From contig NZ_PVMZ01000010.1 of the NCBI RefSeq assembly GCF_003001815.1, positions 124,001-188,000 of the forward strand: a DNA stretch of 64,000 nucleotides. Direction: 5' to 3'. Under the pieces are notes generated by a model, which saw nothing but the letters and a program-made list of their open reading frames with translations, searched no databases and was not told the DNA's origin. Both the position numbers and the translations under genes were made by a program. Of the stretch, positions 25,301-34,116 are shown piece after piece. The stretch comes from Actinoplanes italicus (GTDB lineage Bacteria; Actinomycetota; Actinomycetes; Mycobacteriales; Micromonosporaceae). How positions within the stretch are numbered: the stretch's first letter is position 1; every line of letters starts with the position of its first letter.

Positions 25301-28150
25301 GCCGGCATCCCGCCGAGCCAGGTGCCGGCCAACTACGCCACGGCCACGCTCGGCGAGCTCGCCGAGACCCTCGAGTCGCTGCGTGACAGCGACCGCCCCG
25401 AGGACACCGCGGCACCGGTGGCCGGCGCCGCCGAGTGGGTCCGCGCCTGGCGCATCGACCTCGACGAACGCTCCGCACCCGCCGTCGCGGCCACCGGCGA
25501 CCGCGGATCCTGGCAGGTCCACTCGCCCGGCGGCACCCCACTCGCCGGCCAGCTTAAGTCCGCCCTGGAACGCGCCCGGGTCGGTGGCGGCGTGCTGGTG
25601 TGGCTGCCCGAGGACTGCTCGGAGGCCGACCTGGCGCCGGCACTGGCCGGTGCCCGTGCGGCCGCCACCGGGTCCGCCGCGGACCGGTTCGTGCTGGTCC
25701 AGCACGGCCGCGGCGCGGCCGGACTCGCCAAGACGCTGCACCTGGAGGCGCCCCACGTCCGCACCACCGTGGTGGACATCGCGCCCGAGCCCGACGCCGT
25801 CGACCGGATCGTCGCCGAGGTGGCCGCGACCTCCGCGTTCGCCGAGGTCCGTTACACCGCCGACGGTGTCCGGCAGGTTCCGGTGCTCCGGCCGATGCCG
25901 GTGCGTGCCGGGCGTACCGAGGCCGCCCTCACCTCCTCCGACGTCCTGCTGGTCACCGGCGGGGGCAAGGGCATCACCGCCGAATGCGCCCTGACCATGG
26001 CCGAGGACAGCGGCTGCCGGCTCGCGCTGGTGGGCCGCTCCGACCCGGCGGCCGACCCGGAACTGCGCGGCAACCTGACCCGGATCACCGAACGCGGTGT
26101 GGACGTGCGGTACGCGCGGGCCGACGTGACCGATCCCGCCCAGATCCGGGCGGCGATCGACGAACTGACCGGGCTCTTCGGCGGACCGGTGACGGCGATC
26201 CTGCACGGCTCCGGCCGCAACGAACCCGCGTCGCTGGTCGACGTGCACCCCGACATGCTGCGCGACACCCTGGCACCCAAGGTCGACGGCTTGCGCAACG
26301 TGCTCGACGCCGTGGACGGCGGCTCGCTGCGCCTGCTGGTCGCCCTGGGCAGCATCATCGGCCGGTCCGGTCTGCGCGGGGAGGCGCACTACTCGATCGC
26401 CAACGAGTGGCTCGGCGACCTGGTCGCCCGGCACGGCGCCGCCAACCCGGACTGCCGGACCCTGGTGCTCGAGTGGTCGGTCTGGTCCGGCGTCGGCATG
26501 GGGGAGCGGCTCTCCGTGGTGGAGGCGCTGTCCCGGCAGGGCGTCACCCCGATCACCCCCGACCAGGGGGTGGCCGTCCTGCGCCGGCTCCTGGAGGATC
26601 CGGACACCCCGCCCGCCGTGGTGATCAGCGGCCGCACCGAGGGCATCCACACCGTCGAACGCGATCAGCCCGAACTGCCGCTGCTGCGCTTCGTCGACCG
26701 GACCCTGCTGCGTTACCACGAGGTGGAACTCGTGGCCGAGACCGAACTCAACGCCGGCACCGACCCGTACCTCGCCGACCACCTGCTCGACGGCAGCCTG
26801 CTGTTCCCGGCGGTGTTCGGCATGGAAGCGATGGCGCAGGTCACCGCTGCCCTGACCGGCTGGACCGAGCCGCCGATCATCACCGGCGCCGAGTTCGCCC
26901 GCCCGATCGTGGTGCCGCCGGACGGCAGCACCACGATCCGGATCGCCGCGGTCCGCACCGGCGACGACACCGTCGACGTGGCGATCCAGAGCGCCGAGAC
27001 CGGGTTCTCCGCGGAACACTTCCGCGCCCGGCTGCGCCGCCGCGGCGGGGACACGGCGATCGAGCGGCCCGCGGACCCCGGCAGCGGTCTGCCGCCGGTC
27101 CCGCTGGACCCGGCGACCGACCTCTACGACGGCCTGCTCTTCCAGGGCGACCGGTTCCAGCGGCTGCGCGGATACCGGCGGGCCGCGGCCCGGCACGTCG
27201 ACGCGACCGTCGAGGCGCTGCCGGACACCGGCTGGTTCGCCGGCTTCCTGCCCGGCCGCCTGATCCTCGGCGACCCGGGCGTGCGCGACGCGCTGATGCA
27301 CGGCAACCAGGTGTGCGTGCCGGACGCGACCCTGCTGCCGGTCGGCGTCGACGAGATCATCCCGGCGGGCTCCGCTCTGGACGCCGGTGGCGAGCTGCGG
27401 ATGTACGCCACCGAACGCAGCCACGACGGCGACGACTACCTGTACGACGTCGTCCTGTGCGACGCCTCCGGCCAGGCCGTCGAACGCTGGTCCGGCCTGC
27501 ACCTGCGGGCCGTGCGCAAGCGCGACAGCCGGGGACCGTGGCCCGCGCCGCTGCTCGGCCCCTACCTGGAACGCACCCTCGAAGACGTGACCGGCCTGCG
27601 GGCCTCCGTCGTGGTCGAGCCCGACGACGACGGCGACGACACCGGGGAGCACGTCGCCACCCGCCGCCGCCGGACCGCCCGCGCCGCCGGCCGGGCCCTG
27701 GGCCACCCGGCCGAGGTGCACTACCGCGCCGACGGCCGCCCGCAACTGCCCGGCGACCGTACCCTGACCGCCGCACACGGCGCCGGGTTGACCCTGGCCG
27801 TGATCGCCGACGGCCCGGCCGGCTGCGACCTGGAACCGGTCGCGTCCCGCGCCCGCGACGACTGGCAGGCGCTGCTCGGCCGGCACCACGACCTCGCCGC
27901 CCGGATCGCCGAGGCGTGCGCAGAACCGTTCGACGTGGCCGCCACCCGGGTCTGGGCCGCAGGGGAGAGCCTGCGCAAGGCCGGCCGCTCCACGGACGCA
28001 CCGATCATGCTCGCCGCCGGCGGCCCACCCGGCTGGGTGCTGCTCACCTCCGGCGACGCGCGCATCGGCGTCCTGTCCACGTCCGTCCGAGGCGGAGACA
28101 CCCCGGTGGTCCTCGCCGTCCTCGCCGAGGTCCTTGAGGAGCAGAGATGA
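22367..28150 (+). CDS. pksE: Iterative enediyne polyketide synthase PksE
   Basis: 1927 aa, normal for the family. KS (about 1-460) has Cys211 in GACSSS, His344 in GHGTGT and His383 in IGHTKAA. An AT-like domain (about 560-870) has Ser653 in GHSLGE. A single ACP (about 920-1010) carries Ser965 in DLHLSSI. KR (about 1190-1400) has the GGGKGI nucleotide loop near 1198 and Tyr1342. DH (about 1450-1680) has His1472 in ADHLLDG. A C-terminal phosphopantetheinyl transferase (about 1750-1927) has the WAAGESLRKAG signature, so it self-activates its ACP. It builds the polyene precursor of the enediyne core from malonyl-CoA. The 3' end overlaps the thioesterase start by 4 bases. Confidence 0.98.
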   Translation: MPRIALVGMACRYPDATSPKELFDNAIAGRRAFRRLPDVRMRLEDYWDPDPRTPDRFYASNAAVIDSYQFDRVAYKVAGSTYRSTDLTHWLALDVAAGALADAGFPMAEGLPRDRTGVIIGNTLTGEFSRANQLRLRWPYVQRTVSAVLRERGFGDDDLGMLLDDLEQAYKSPFPAIDEDTLAGGLSNTIAGRICNHFDLQGGGYTVDGACSSSLLSVATACKALVEGELDVAVAGGVDLSIDPFEIIGFAKTMALATGEMRVYDRGANGFWPGEGCGMVVLMREDDARRGQHRIYSTIAGWGISSDGRGGITRPETRGYHLALNRAYAQAGFGIDTVPLFEGHGTGTKVGDDNELTALNQNRQAAGRAAPAAISSVKAMIGHTKAAAGIAGLIKASMALRQEVIPPAIGCHDPHEVFSAGNTALRVVRKAEPWPDGQPVRAGVTAMGFGGINTHLVLDNGEARRPARYGARVSAIAAGAQDAELLLFDALTPQELRERLERAAAFVPTVSYAQLSDLASALHGDLRDLPWRAAVVVRSPADAVTRLEAVITAIDSGETQLVSSEDRVFLGQAGDGRIGFLFPGQGSGRGTSGGALRRRFTEADEVYRRAALPGGGDTVATEVAQPRIVTGSLAGQRVLTALGIDATVAVGHSLGELTALQWAGAVDAGTVVELAAQRGRTMAEHSSSGTMASMAADAEQAQRLIDGLPLVIAGHNGPNQTVVAGAIDAVEEGCRRAGEAGVTASRLAVSHAFHSPLVAGAADAFGSVLGRESFGPLQRRVVSTVTGETLDPDTDLGDLLRRQITEPVLFSQAVALAAKDVDLLVEVGPGQVLSGLARAVTDVPAVALDTDDESSAGLLRVVAAAFVTGGTNVEPTLFHGRLLRPLTLDTTFTFFASPCEQAPAVPAHRPAGPAAEPAAPAESGPATGGAPVAEELRRLAAERAELPLESVNMDSRLLDDLHLSSITVGQLVNTVAQGAGIPPSQVPANYATATLGELAETLESLRDSDRPEDTAAPVAGAAEWVRAWRIDLDERSAPAVAATGDRGSWQVHSPGGTPLAGQLKSALERARVGGGVLVWLPEDCSEADLAPALAGARAAATGSAADRFVLVQHGRGAAGLAKTLHLEAPHVRTTVVDIAPEPDAVDRIVAEVAATSAFAEVRYTADGVRQVPVLRPMPVRAGRTEAALTSSDVLLVTGGGKGITAECALTMAEDSGCRLALVGRSDPAADPELRGNLTRITERGVDVRYARADVTDPAQIRAAIDELTGLFGGPVTAILHGSGRNEPASLVDVHPDMLRDTLAPKVDGLRNVLDAVDGGSLRLLVALGSIIGRSGLRGEAHYSIANEWLGDLVARHGAANPDCRTLVLEWSVWSGVGMGERLSVVEALSRQGVTPITPDQGVAVLRRLLEDPDTPPAVVISGRTEGIHTVERDQPELPLLRFVDRTLLRYHEVELVAETELNAGTDPYLADHLLDGSLLFPAVFGMEAMAQVTAALTGWTEPPIITGAEFARPIVVPPDGSTTIRIAAVRTGDDTVDVAIQSAETGFSAEHFRARLRRRGGDTAIERPADPGSGLPPVPLDPATDLYDGLLFQGDRFQRLRGYRRAAARHVDATVEALPDTGWFAGFLPGRLILGDPGVRDALMHGNQVCVPDATLLPVGVDEIIPAGSALDAGGELRMYATERSHDGDDYLYDVVLCDASGQAVERWSGLHLRAVRKRDSRGPWPAPLLGPYLERTLEDVTGLRASVVVEPDDDGDDTGEHVATRRRRTARAAGRALGHPAEVHYRADGRPQLPGDRTLTAAHGAGLTLAVIADGPAGCDLEPVASRARDDWQALLGRHHDLAARIAEACAEPFDVAATRVWAAGESLRKAGRSTDAPIMLAAGGPPGWVLLTSGDARIGVLSTSVRGGDTPVVLAVLAEVLEEQR

Positions 28151-28596
28151 AGGACTACTACGAATACCGGCACGTCGTCGGATTCGAGGAGACGAACCTC
28201 GTCGGCAACGTCTACTACGTCAACTATCTGCGCTGGCAGGGCCGCACCCGTGAGCTGTTCCTGCGCCAGCACGCCACCGCCGTCCTCGACGACCTGCGCG
28301 ACGACCTGAAACTGTTCACCCTCAAGGTCGACTGCGAGTTCTTCGCCGAGATCACCGCCTTCGACGAGCTGTCGATCCGGATGCGGCTGCTCGAACTCGG
28401 GCAGACCCAGCTCCAGTTCGGATTCGACTACGTGCGGCTGGACCCCGGCGGCGGCGAGACGTTGGTGGCGCGGGGCACCCAGCGGGTCGCGTGCATGCGT
28501 GGCCCGAACAACCGGACGAGCCCGGCACGGGTCCCCGACGCGTTGCTGCACGCGCTCGAGCCGTACACGCCCCAGCTGGCGAGGTCCCGCTCATGA
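28147..28596 (+). CDS. Enediyne hotdog thioesterase, E10/CalE7 type
   Basis: 149 aa, one 4HBT hotdog domain. EETNLVGNVYYVNYLRWQG is the diagnostic N-terminal block of SgcE10, CalE7 and DynE7. It releases the polyene from PksE, usually with decarboxylation. ATGA overlaps with pksE upstream and the flavin reductase downstream fix stoichiometric translation. Confidence 0.96.
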   Translation: MKDYYEYRHVVGFEETNLVGNVYYVNYLRWQGRTRELFLRQHATAVLDDLRDDLKLFTLKVDCEFFAEITAFDELSIRMRLLELGQTQLQFGFDYVRLDPGGGETLVARGTQRVACMRGPNNRTSPARVPDALLHALEPYTPQLARSRS

Positions 28597-29123
28597 CCGG
28601 GCTGCGATCCGGTACCGCCATGGACACCCGGCTGCTGCGGCAGACGTTCGGGGCGTTCGCCACCGGCGTCACGGTGGTCACCGTCGGCGGCCCGCAGCCG
28701 CGCGGCATGACGGCCAACAGCTTCACCGCGGTGTCGCTGGATCCCCCGCTCATCCTGGTCTGCGTCGAACGCGGCGCCCTCATGCACGACGCGCTGCTGG
28801 GCGCGGGCACGTTCGGTGTCTCGGTGCTCCACTCCGGCCAGGAGCAGATCGCCCGGCACTTCGCGAGCCGGCGGCCGCTCGGCGCCGAACAGTTCCGGCA
28901 CACCGCGGTGCGTACCGGCGCCCTGTGCGGGGCACCGCTCATCGAGGGCGCGGCCGCGCACTTCGAATGCGAGCTATGGGACACCCACGACGGCGGCGAC
29001 CACACGATCTTCGTGGGCCGGCTGCTGGACATGCCCCGTGCCACGGCCCGTGACGTGCTGCTCTTCCTGCGCGGCCGGTTCAGCCGGGTGGGCGACGTGC
29101 CCGGAACCGGGGAGGCGACGTGA
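28593..29123 (+). CDS. Flavin reductase (SgcE6-like)
   Basis: 176 aa from ATG 28593, which overlaps the thioesterase stop as ATGA; a later ATG at 28620 is possible. FATGVTVVTVGG, GMTANSFTAVSLDPPL and the DHTIFVGRL segment are typical of HpaC/short-chain flavin reductases, which use NAD(P)H to make free reduced flavin. In C-1027 SgcE6 feeds a two-component monooxygenase; here the two acyl-CoA-dehydrogenase-like flavoproteins at 48060-50513 are candidate partners, as is core oxidation. It overlaps the P450 gene by 4 bases (GTGA). Confidence 0.9.
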   Translation: MTGLRSGTAMDTRLLRQTFGAFATGVTVVTVGGPQPRGMTANSFTAVSLDPPLILVCVERGALMHDALLGAGTFGVSVLHSGQEQIARHFASRRPLGAEQFRHTAVRTGALCGAPLIEGAAAHFECELWDTHDGGDHTIFVGRLLDMPRATARDVLLFLRGRFSRVGDVPGTGEAT

Positions 29124-30475
29124 CCACGACGACGGCACCCGCGCGTACCCTGCCCGGGCCTTCACGGGCGGCCGCTGTCCGGCTGCTGATGCTGATGAAC
29201 CGGGACCGGCTGGCCCTGATGTCCGGCGCGATCGGCCGTTACGGCGACGCGTGCCGGCTCCCGGTCGGGCACAAGACCCTCTACATCTTCAACCATCCGG
29301 CGTACGCCAAGCACGTGCTGGCCGACAACGCCGACAACTACCGCAAGGGCATCGGACTCGTGCACGCCAGACGCGCGCTCGGCGACGGCCTGCTCACCAG
29401 TGAGGGACGGCTCTGGCGCGAACAGCGCAAGGTCATCCAGCCGGCGTTCCAGAGCCGGCGCATCGCCCAGCAGGCCGACGCCGTCGCCGCGGAGGGCGCA
29501 CGCCTGGTCGACCGGCTGCGCGGCCACGTCGGCAGCGGTCCGGTCCGCCTCGTCGACGAGCTCACCTCGCTGACACTGGGCGTGCTCGGCCGCACCCTGC
29601 TCGACGCCGACCTGCACGCCTTCCCGGACATCGGCGGCGACTTCGCGGCGGTCCAGGACCAGGCGATGTTCGAGCTCAGCACGCTGAGCATGGTGCCGAT
29701 GTGGATCCCACTGCCGCACCAGGTGCGCTTCCGCCGGGCCCGGCGGCGTCTCGAGGGCGTCGTCGACCGGCTCGTCGCCGAACGTCACAGCCGGTCCGGC
29801 GACGACGAGGACGTGCTGTCGCGGCTGATCAGGTCGACCAGCAGGGAGAGCGACCCCGCCGTCGGGCGGGCCCGCCTGCGCGACGAGCTGGTCACCCTGC
29901 TGCTGGCCGGGCACGAGACGACGGCCAGCACGCTGAGCTGGACCCTGCACCTGCTCGACAAGCACCCCGAGGTGTGGCGGCGGGTGCACGACGAGGCGGC
30001 CGGGGTGCTCGGCGACCGCGTGCCTGTCCACGGGGACCTGCACGGGCTCACCTACACGACATCGGTGATCCAGGAGGCGATGCGCCTGTATCCGCCGGTG
30101 TGGCTGCTGCCCCGGATCGCGAACGACGCCGACGTGGTGGGCGGGTTCCGGGTCCCGGCCGGCGCCGATGTGCTCGTGTCGCCGTACACGCTGCATCGTG
30201 ATCCTCGTTTCTGGCCGGAGCCCGACCGCTTCGACCCGGGCCGCTTCACCGCCGGCGCCGACACCGACCGGCCGCGCTACGCGTACATCCCGTTCGGTGC
30301 CGGACCCCGGTTCTGCGTCGGCAGTCATCTCGGGATGCTCGAGGCCGTCCTGGTCCTCGCCATGATCTGCCGCGACCTGCGCCTGGCCGGTGTGCCCGGA
30401 CGGCCGGTCGTCGCCGAGCCGATGCTCTCGCTGCGCATCCGCGGCGGTCTGCCGGTCACCGTCCACCGCGCCTGA
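29120..30475 (+). CDS. Cytochrome P450 (SgcE7-like) in the core operon
   Basis: 451 aa from GTG 29120. Marks are the I-helix oxygen motif AGHETTAS, the ExxR helix (QEAMR) and the heme loop FGAGPRFCVG with Cys399. The N-terminal hydrophobic helix is weak, so the protein is probably soluble. Sequence style (YAYIPFGAGPRFC, LYPPVW) is CYP102/CYP4-like rather than the usual Streptomyces CYP107 class. Conserved placement after E10 and E6 argues for a role in core oxidation. Confidence 0.93.
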   Translation: MTTTTAPARTLPGPSRAAAVRLLMLMNRDRLALMSGAIGRYGDACRLPVGHKTLYIFNHPAYAKHVLADNADNYRKGIGLVHARRALGDGLLTSEGRLWREQRKVIQPAFQSRRIAQQADAVAAEGARLVDRLRGHVGSGPVRLVDELTSLTLGVLGRTLLDADLHAFPDIGGDFAAVQDQAMFELSTLSMVPMWIPLPHQVRFRRARRRLEGVVDRLVAERHSRSGDDEDVLSRLIRSTSRESDPAVGRARLRDELVTLLLAGHETTASTLSWTLHLLDKHPEVWRRVHDEAAGVLGDRVPVHGDLHGLTYTTSVIQEAMRLYPPVWLLPRIANDADVVGGFRVPAGADVLVSPYTLHRDPRFWPEPDRFDPGRFTAGADTDRPRYAYIPFGAGPRFCVGSHLGMLEAVLVLAMICRDLRLAGVPGRPVVAEPMLSLRIRGGLPVTVHRA

Positions 30476-30502
30476 CAGCGCGCCCCACCCAAGGAGGGAC
30501 TC

Positions 30503-32476
30503 TTGCCCACGAAAGCAGCCGGACTCGTACGCCGGCTCATGCCGTCGATCTTCGCCCTCGTGCTGGTCGGCTCGGTGTATCTGATCGCTCAGACGCCGTC
30601 GGCGTCGGCCTCCGAACGTTCGGCCGTCGCGTCGCGTTACCGATTCACCGAGATGCCCATCGCCCTGCCGCCCGGCCTGCCGCAGAAGAACGTGCGCCAG
30701 GTGAACAAGCACTACGAACACATCCGCTCCTGGGTCTCGTCGGTGGGCGCGGCCATCGCGGTCAACGACCTCACCGGTGCGGGCCGCGCCCAGGACCTGT
30801 GCCTGGTCGACACCCGCAGCGACGCGGTGATCGTCACCCCGGCCCCCGGCACGGGCGAGCGGTACCAGCCGTTCGTCCTCGACCCGGCGCCGCTGCCGAC
30901 CGGTCCGGGCGTCGCCCCGATGGGCTGCAACCCGGGCGACTTCAACCAGGACGGCCGGATGGACCTGCTCACCTACTACTGGGGCCGGACGCCCGTCGTC
31001 TTCCTCAACCGGCAGACCGGCCCGGAACCGCTGAGCAGGGCCACCTACCTGCCGACCGAGCTGGTGCCGCAGGCTCCGTCACCGGACGGCACCTACCACG
31101 GCCCGCTGTGGAACACCAACGCCGTGGCGGTCGCCGACTTCGACCGTGACGGCCATCCGGACGTCGGCGTCTTCAACTACTTCCCGGACAGCGGCGTGCT
31201 CGACCCGGATTCGCCGGCCAACGTCCGCATGAACCACTCGATGTCGCGTGCCGCCAACGGCGGCGGCGCGCACGTGCTGCGCTGGATCGGCGCGGAGGGC
31301 GGCGACCAGCCGTCGGTCCGTTACCAGGAGCAGCCCGGCGCCATCGAGCCGAAGCTCGCCAGCGGCTGGACCCTCGGCTCGGCCTCCGCCGACCTCGACG
31401 GTGACCTGCAGCCGGAGCTGTACCTGGCCAACGACTTCGGCCCGGACCACCTGTTCCACAACGTGTCCACGCCGGGCCGGATCAGGTTCGAGGGCACCGA
31501 GGGCCGCCGGGGCGCGGTCACACCCAAGTCGATGGTGCTGGGTCACGACTCGTTCAAGGGCATGTCGGCCGAGTTCGGCGACCTGTTCGGGGCCGGCCGG
31601 TTCGACATGTTCGTCAGCAACATCACGACGTCGTGGGGCATCGAGGAGAGCAACTTCCTGTGGAAGAACACCTCGACCTCGGCGGTGGACGCGAAGACGA
31701 AGCTGAGCCGCGGTGAGGCGCCGTTCGACCAGAAGGCCGCCGACTACAACATGGCGTTCACCGGCTGGGGCTGGGACACCAAGATCGCCGACTTCGACAA
31801 CAGCGGCAACCCCGCCGTGGTGCAGGCCGACGGCTTCATCAAGGGCGAGATCAACCGCTGGTCGTGGCTGCAGGAACTGGCCATGAGCAACGACCTGATG
31901 CTGGAGAACCCGCAGATGTGGCCGAACGCCCAGCCGGGCGACGACATCTCCGGCAACGAGGCCCTCGCCTTCTGGGCCCGCGAGGACAACGGCAAATACG
32001 TCAACATCAGCAAGGATCTCGGGCTGGCGGTGCCGGTGCCGACCCGCGGTGTCGCGGTCAGCGACACCGACGGCAGCGGCGGCCAGGACTTCGCCGTGGC
32101 ACGGCAGTGGGGCGCGCCGGCCTACTACCGCAACGACCGGCCGGCGGACTCCGACTTCGTGGGCCTGCGACTGCACCGGCCGGCTCTCGGCGACGACGCC
32201 GGCAAGGCCACCACCCCGGCGTACGGCGCGCAGGTGTGCCTGATGACGGCGGACGGCCGCAAGCGGATCGGCCAGCTCGACGGCGGCGGCGGGCACAGCG
32301 GCCGGCGCAGCTTCGACGTGTTCTTCGGGCTCGGAGAAGCGACCACGGGCCCCGTCAAGGCGGAGGTCAGCTGGGTCGACATCAACGGCGCCCGGCACAC
32401 CCAGACGCTCGACCTGACCGCGGGCTGGCACGAGCTGGTCCTTACCGACCAGGCAACGGAGGTACCGGCCCGATGA
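30503..32476 (+). CDS. unbV: UnbV enediyne-associated FG-GAP/ASPIC protein
   Basis: 657 aa; TTG start at 30503 with AAGGAGGG 8 bases upstream. A hydrophobic segment at about 13-31 is a signal or anchor. Repeated calcium-loop motifs such as DFNQDGRMD, DFDRDGHPD and DLDGDLQPE mark FG-GAP/VCBS beta-propeller blades, and the C-terminal part has the ASPIC/UnbV fold (GGGGHSGRRSFDVFFGLG). UnbV is conserved in all enediyne clusters and probably works at the outer face of the membrane. Its reaction is unknown. The stop overlaps the unbU start. Confidence 0.93.
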   Translation: MPTKAAGLVRRLMPSIFALVLVGSVYLIAQTPSASASERSAVASRYRFTEMPIALPPGLPQKNVRQVNKHYEHIRSWVSSVGAAIAVNDLTGAGRAQDLCLVDTRSDAVIVTPAPGTGERYQPFVLDPAPLPTGPGVAPMGCNPGDFNQDGRMDLLTYYWGRTPVVFLNRQTGPEPLSRATYLPTELVPQAPSPDGTYHGPLWNTNAVAVADFDRDGHPDVGVFNYFPDSGVLDPDSPANVRMNHSMSRAANGGGAHVLRWIGAEGGDQPSVRYQEQPGAIEPKLASGWTLGSASADLDGDLQPELYLANDFGPDHLFHNVSTPGRIRFEGTEGRRGAVTPKSMVLGHDSFKGMSAEFGDLFGAGRFDMFVSNITTSWGIEESNFLWKNTSTSAVDAKTKLSRGEAPFDQKAADYNMAFTGWGWDTKIADFDNSGNPAVVQADGFIKGEINRWSWLQELAMSNDLMLENPQMWPNAQPGDDISGNEALAFWAREDNGKYVNISKDLGLAVPVPTRGVAVSDTDGSGGQDFAVARQWGAPAYYRNDRPADSDFVGLRLHRPALGDDAGKATTPAYGAQVCLMTADGRKRIGQLDGGGGHSGRRSFDVFFGLGEATTGPVKAEVSWVDINGARHTQTLDLTAGWHELVLTDQATEVPAR

Positions 32477-33453
32477 CGGAACTGACGCAGGACAAGGTCA
32501 CGCTGGATCACCGGGCCGGCCGGCCCGCGGCACCGTCCGCACCATCGGCTCCGGCACCGGTCGCGACGACCACCCCGCGCATCGACGCGGCCGACCCCCG
32601 CTACAAGGCGCTGCGCAACTTCGCCATCTCGATGAGCGTCTTCAACATCCTCGGCTACACGGTGCTCGGCTTCGAACAGCCGTGGACCTGGCCGCTGCTG
32701 GCCCTCGCCGTCGGATACTTCGCCGAGATCACCATCGAGATGGTCGCGGCCCGATCGCAGGGCCGGCGCCCCGCCTTCGCCGGGCACGGCGCATGGGGCA
32801 TGTACACGTTCCTGCTGCCCACCCACATCACCGCGCTGGCCTGCAACATGCTGCTCTACGCCAACGTCCACTTCTGGCCGATCGCGTTCGCCGTGGTCGT
32901 GGCGATCGCGCAGAAGGCGGTGTTCCGCGCGCCCATCAACGGCCGGATGCGGCACTTCCTGAACCCGTCGAACTTCGGCATCACGATCACCCTGCTGGCG
33001 TTCTCGTGGGTCAACATCGCACCGCCGTACCACTTCACCGAGAACGTTCCGGACGCCATCAGCGTCATGGTCCCGTTCGTCATCCTGACCGCGGGAACGG
33101 TGCTCAACGCCCTGCTCACCAAGAAGGTGCTGCTCATCATGGGCTGGGTCGGCGGCTTCGTCATCCAGGCCCTGATCCGGCACTGGATCTGGGACGTGTC
33201 ACTGTGGGGCGCGCTCGTGCCGATGACCGGTGTGGCGTTCGTGCTCTTCACCAATTACATGATCACCGACCCGGGTACGACTCCGTCGAAGGGCCGGGAC
33301 ATGTTCATGTTCGGTTCGTCCGTGGCCATGGTGTACGGCGTGCTGATGGTGTTCAACATCGTCTACACGCTGTTCTTCGCCGTCACCATCGTGTGCGTGA
33401 TCCGCGGCGCCTACTGGTGGGTGCGGCACCTGCGGGAGAAGCGGCGGACCTGA
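32473..33453 (+). CDS. unbU: UnbU enediyne-associated integral membrane protein
   Basis: 326 aa from ATG 32473 (ATGA overlap with unbV); upstream in-frame sequence belongs to another frame of unbV. After a Pro/Ala-rich N-terminal 45 residues there are about eight to nine helices, with conserved polar spots NGRMRHFLNPSNFGI and TNYMITDPGTTPSKG that resemble the FMN-attachment region of RnfD/NqrB. This suggests a membrane redox role working with UnbV. It is last in the core operon and is followed by a strong hairpin. Confidence 0.93.
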   Translation: MTELTQDKVTLDHRAGRPAAPSAPSAPAPVATTTPRIDAADPRYKALRNFAISMSVFNILGYTVLGFEQPWTWPLLALAVGYFAEITIEMVAARSQGRRPAFAGHGAWGMYTFLLPTHITALACNMLLYANVHFWPIAFAVVVAIAQKAVFRAPINGRMRHFLNPSNFGITITLLAFSWVNIAPPYHFTENVPDAISVMVPFVILTAGTVLNALLTKKVLLIMGWVGGFVIQALIRHWIWDVSLWGALVPMTGVAFVLFTNYMITDPGTTPSKGRDMFMFGSSVAMVYGVLMVFNIVYTLFFAVTIVCVIRGAYWWVRHLREKRRT

Positions 33454-33467
33454 CCCCACGCATGAGG

Positions 33468-33504
33468 AAGGCGCTGCCGGTGGATCGTCCACCGGCAGCG
33501 CCTT
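33468..33504. terminator. Strong bidirectional terminator after the core operon
   Basis: A perfect 17-bp stem (33468-33484 with 33488-33504) has a 3-base loop and is followed on the plus strand by CTTTC. It separates unbU from the convergent SgcJ-like gene. Confidence 0.9.
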
Positions 33505-33518
33505 CTTTCGCCGGCGGG

Positions 33519-33941
33519 TCAGGCCGGGTCGCGCGGGCAGTTCTGGTAGACGGCCAGCACCCACTCGCCGTCACGCTTGACGAGGATCCAGGAAGCCCGG
33601 ATCGCGTCCGCCGGGTCCAGCCCGTCGGCGCCGGCCGCGATCACACCGCCCTCGGTCAGCACGGCGACCGCACCGTCGGCGAGCGGCTTGATCTCGATCG
33701 GCTGCCCGGTGACCGTCGTGCCCTTGTAGGGACCCTGGTAGGCGTGGGCCATGAACTCCTCGATGGCCGTACGGCCCTGCCGGAACACGCCGGGCAGGAT
33801 CATCGTGCCGTTCTCGGCGAACAGTCCGGCGAAGGCCTTCGAGTCGTGCTCGCGCCACGCCGCCACCATGCGCGCCGGAACCGCCGCGATGGCCGCCTGA
33901 TCCGCCTTGTCCGGACCCGTGGACGTCGGGGTCGAAGTCAT
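33519..33941 (-). CDS. SgcJ/EcaC-family NTF2-like protein
   Basis: 140 aa from ATG 33941 (one in-frame ATG just upstream), with GAGGGACG before it. The SnoaL/DUF4440 cone fold is visible: MVAAWREHDSKAFAGLFAENG, FRQGRTAIEEFMAHAYQG and WILVKRDGEWVLAVYQNC. SgcJ homologues accompany nine-membered enediyne PKS cassettes and affect polyene product formation in published reconstitution work. No catalytic residue is assigned. It is divergent from the E8/E9-like pair. Confidence 0.9.
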   Translation of the reverse strand: MTSTPTSTGPDKADQAAIAAVPARMVAAWREHDSKAFAGLFAENGTMILPGVFRQGRTAIEEFMAHAYQGPYKGTTVTGQPIEIKPLADGAVAVLTEGGVIAAGADGLDPADAIRASWILVKRDGEWVLAVYQNCPRDPA

Positions 33942-34116
33942 CACGTCCCTCTTTCCTCAATGGATCGACAACGATTCCTTCCATCCTGTCGAAAAGGGCT
34001 GGTGACCGGCGTCTTCCGCCGTGCGCACCGTGGTGGCGCAACCCGGGAGATGCCTGCCGGACTAAACGCGGACCACGATGAGAATGCAGCGCGGAATCCC
34101 AGGAAGGTCATATCTG

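Noticed and set aside
24260..27889. A 1209-codon open frame on the minus strand inside pksE
   Set aside because: It is a shadow of the high-GC PKS gene; its translation is glycine/alanine/arginine filler with no domain, while the plus strand has all PKS motifs.
22367..28150. Ten-membered enediyne (calicheamicin-like) class
   Set aside because: Epoxide hydrolase, E6/E7/E8/E9- and SgcJ-like genes and the free C enzyme are the nine-membered set; a definite call needs a PksE phylogeny.
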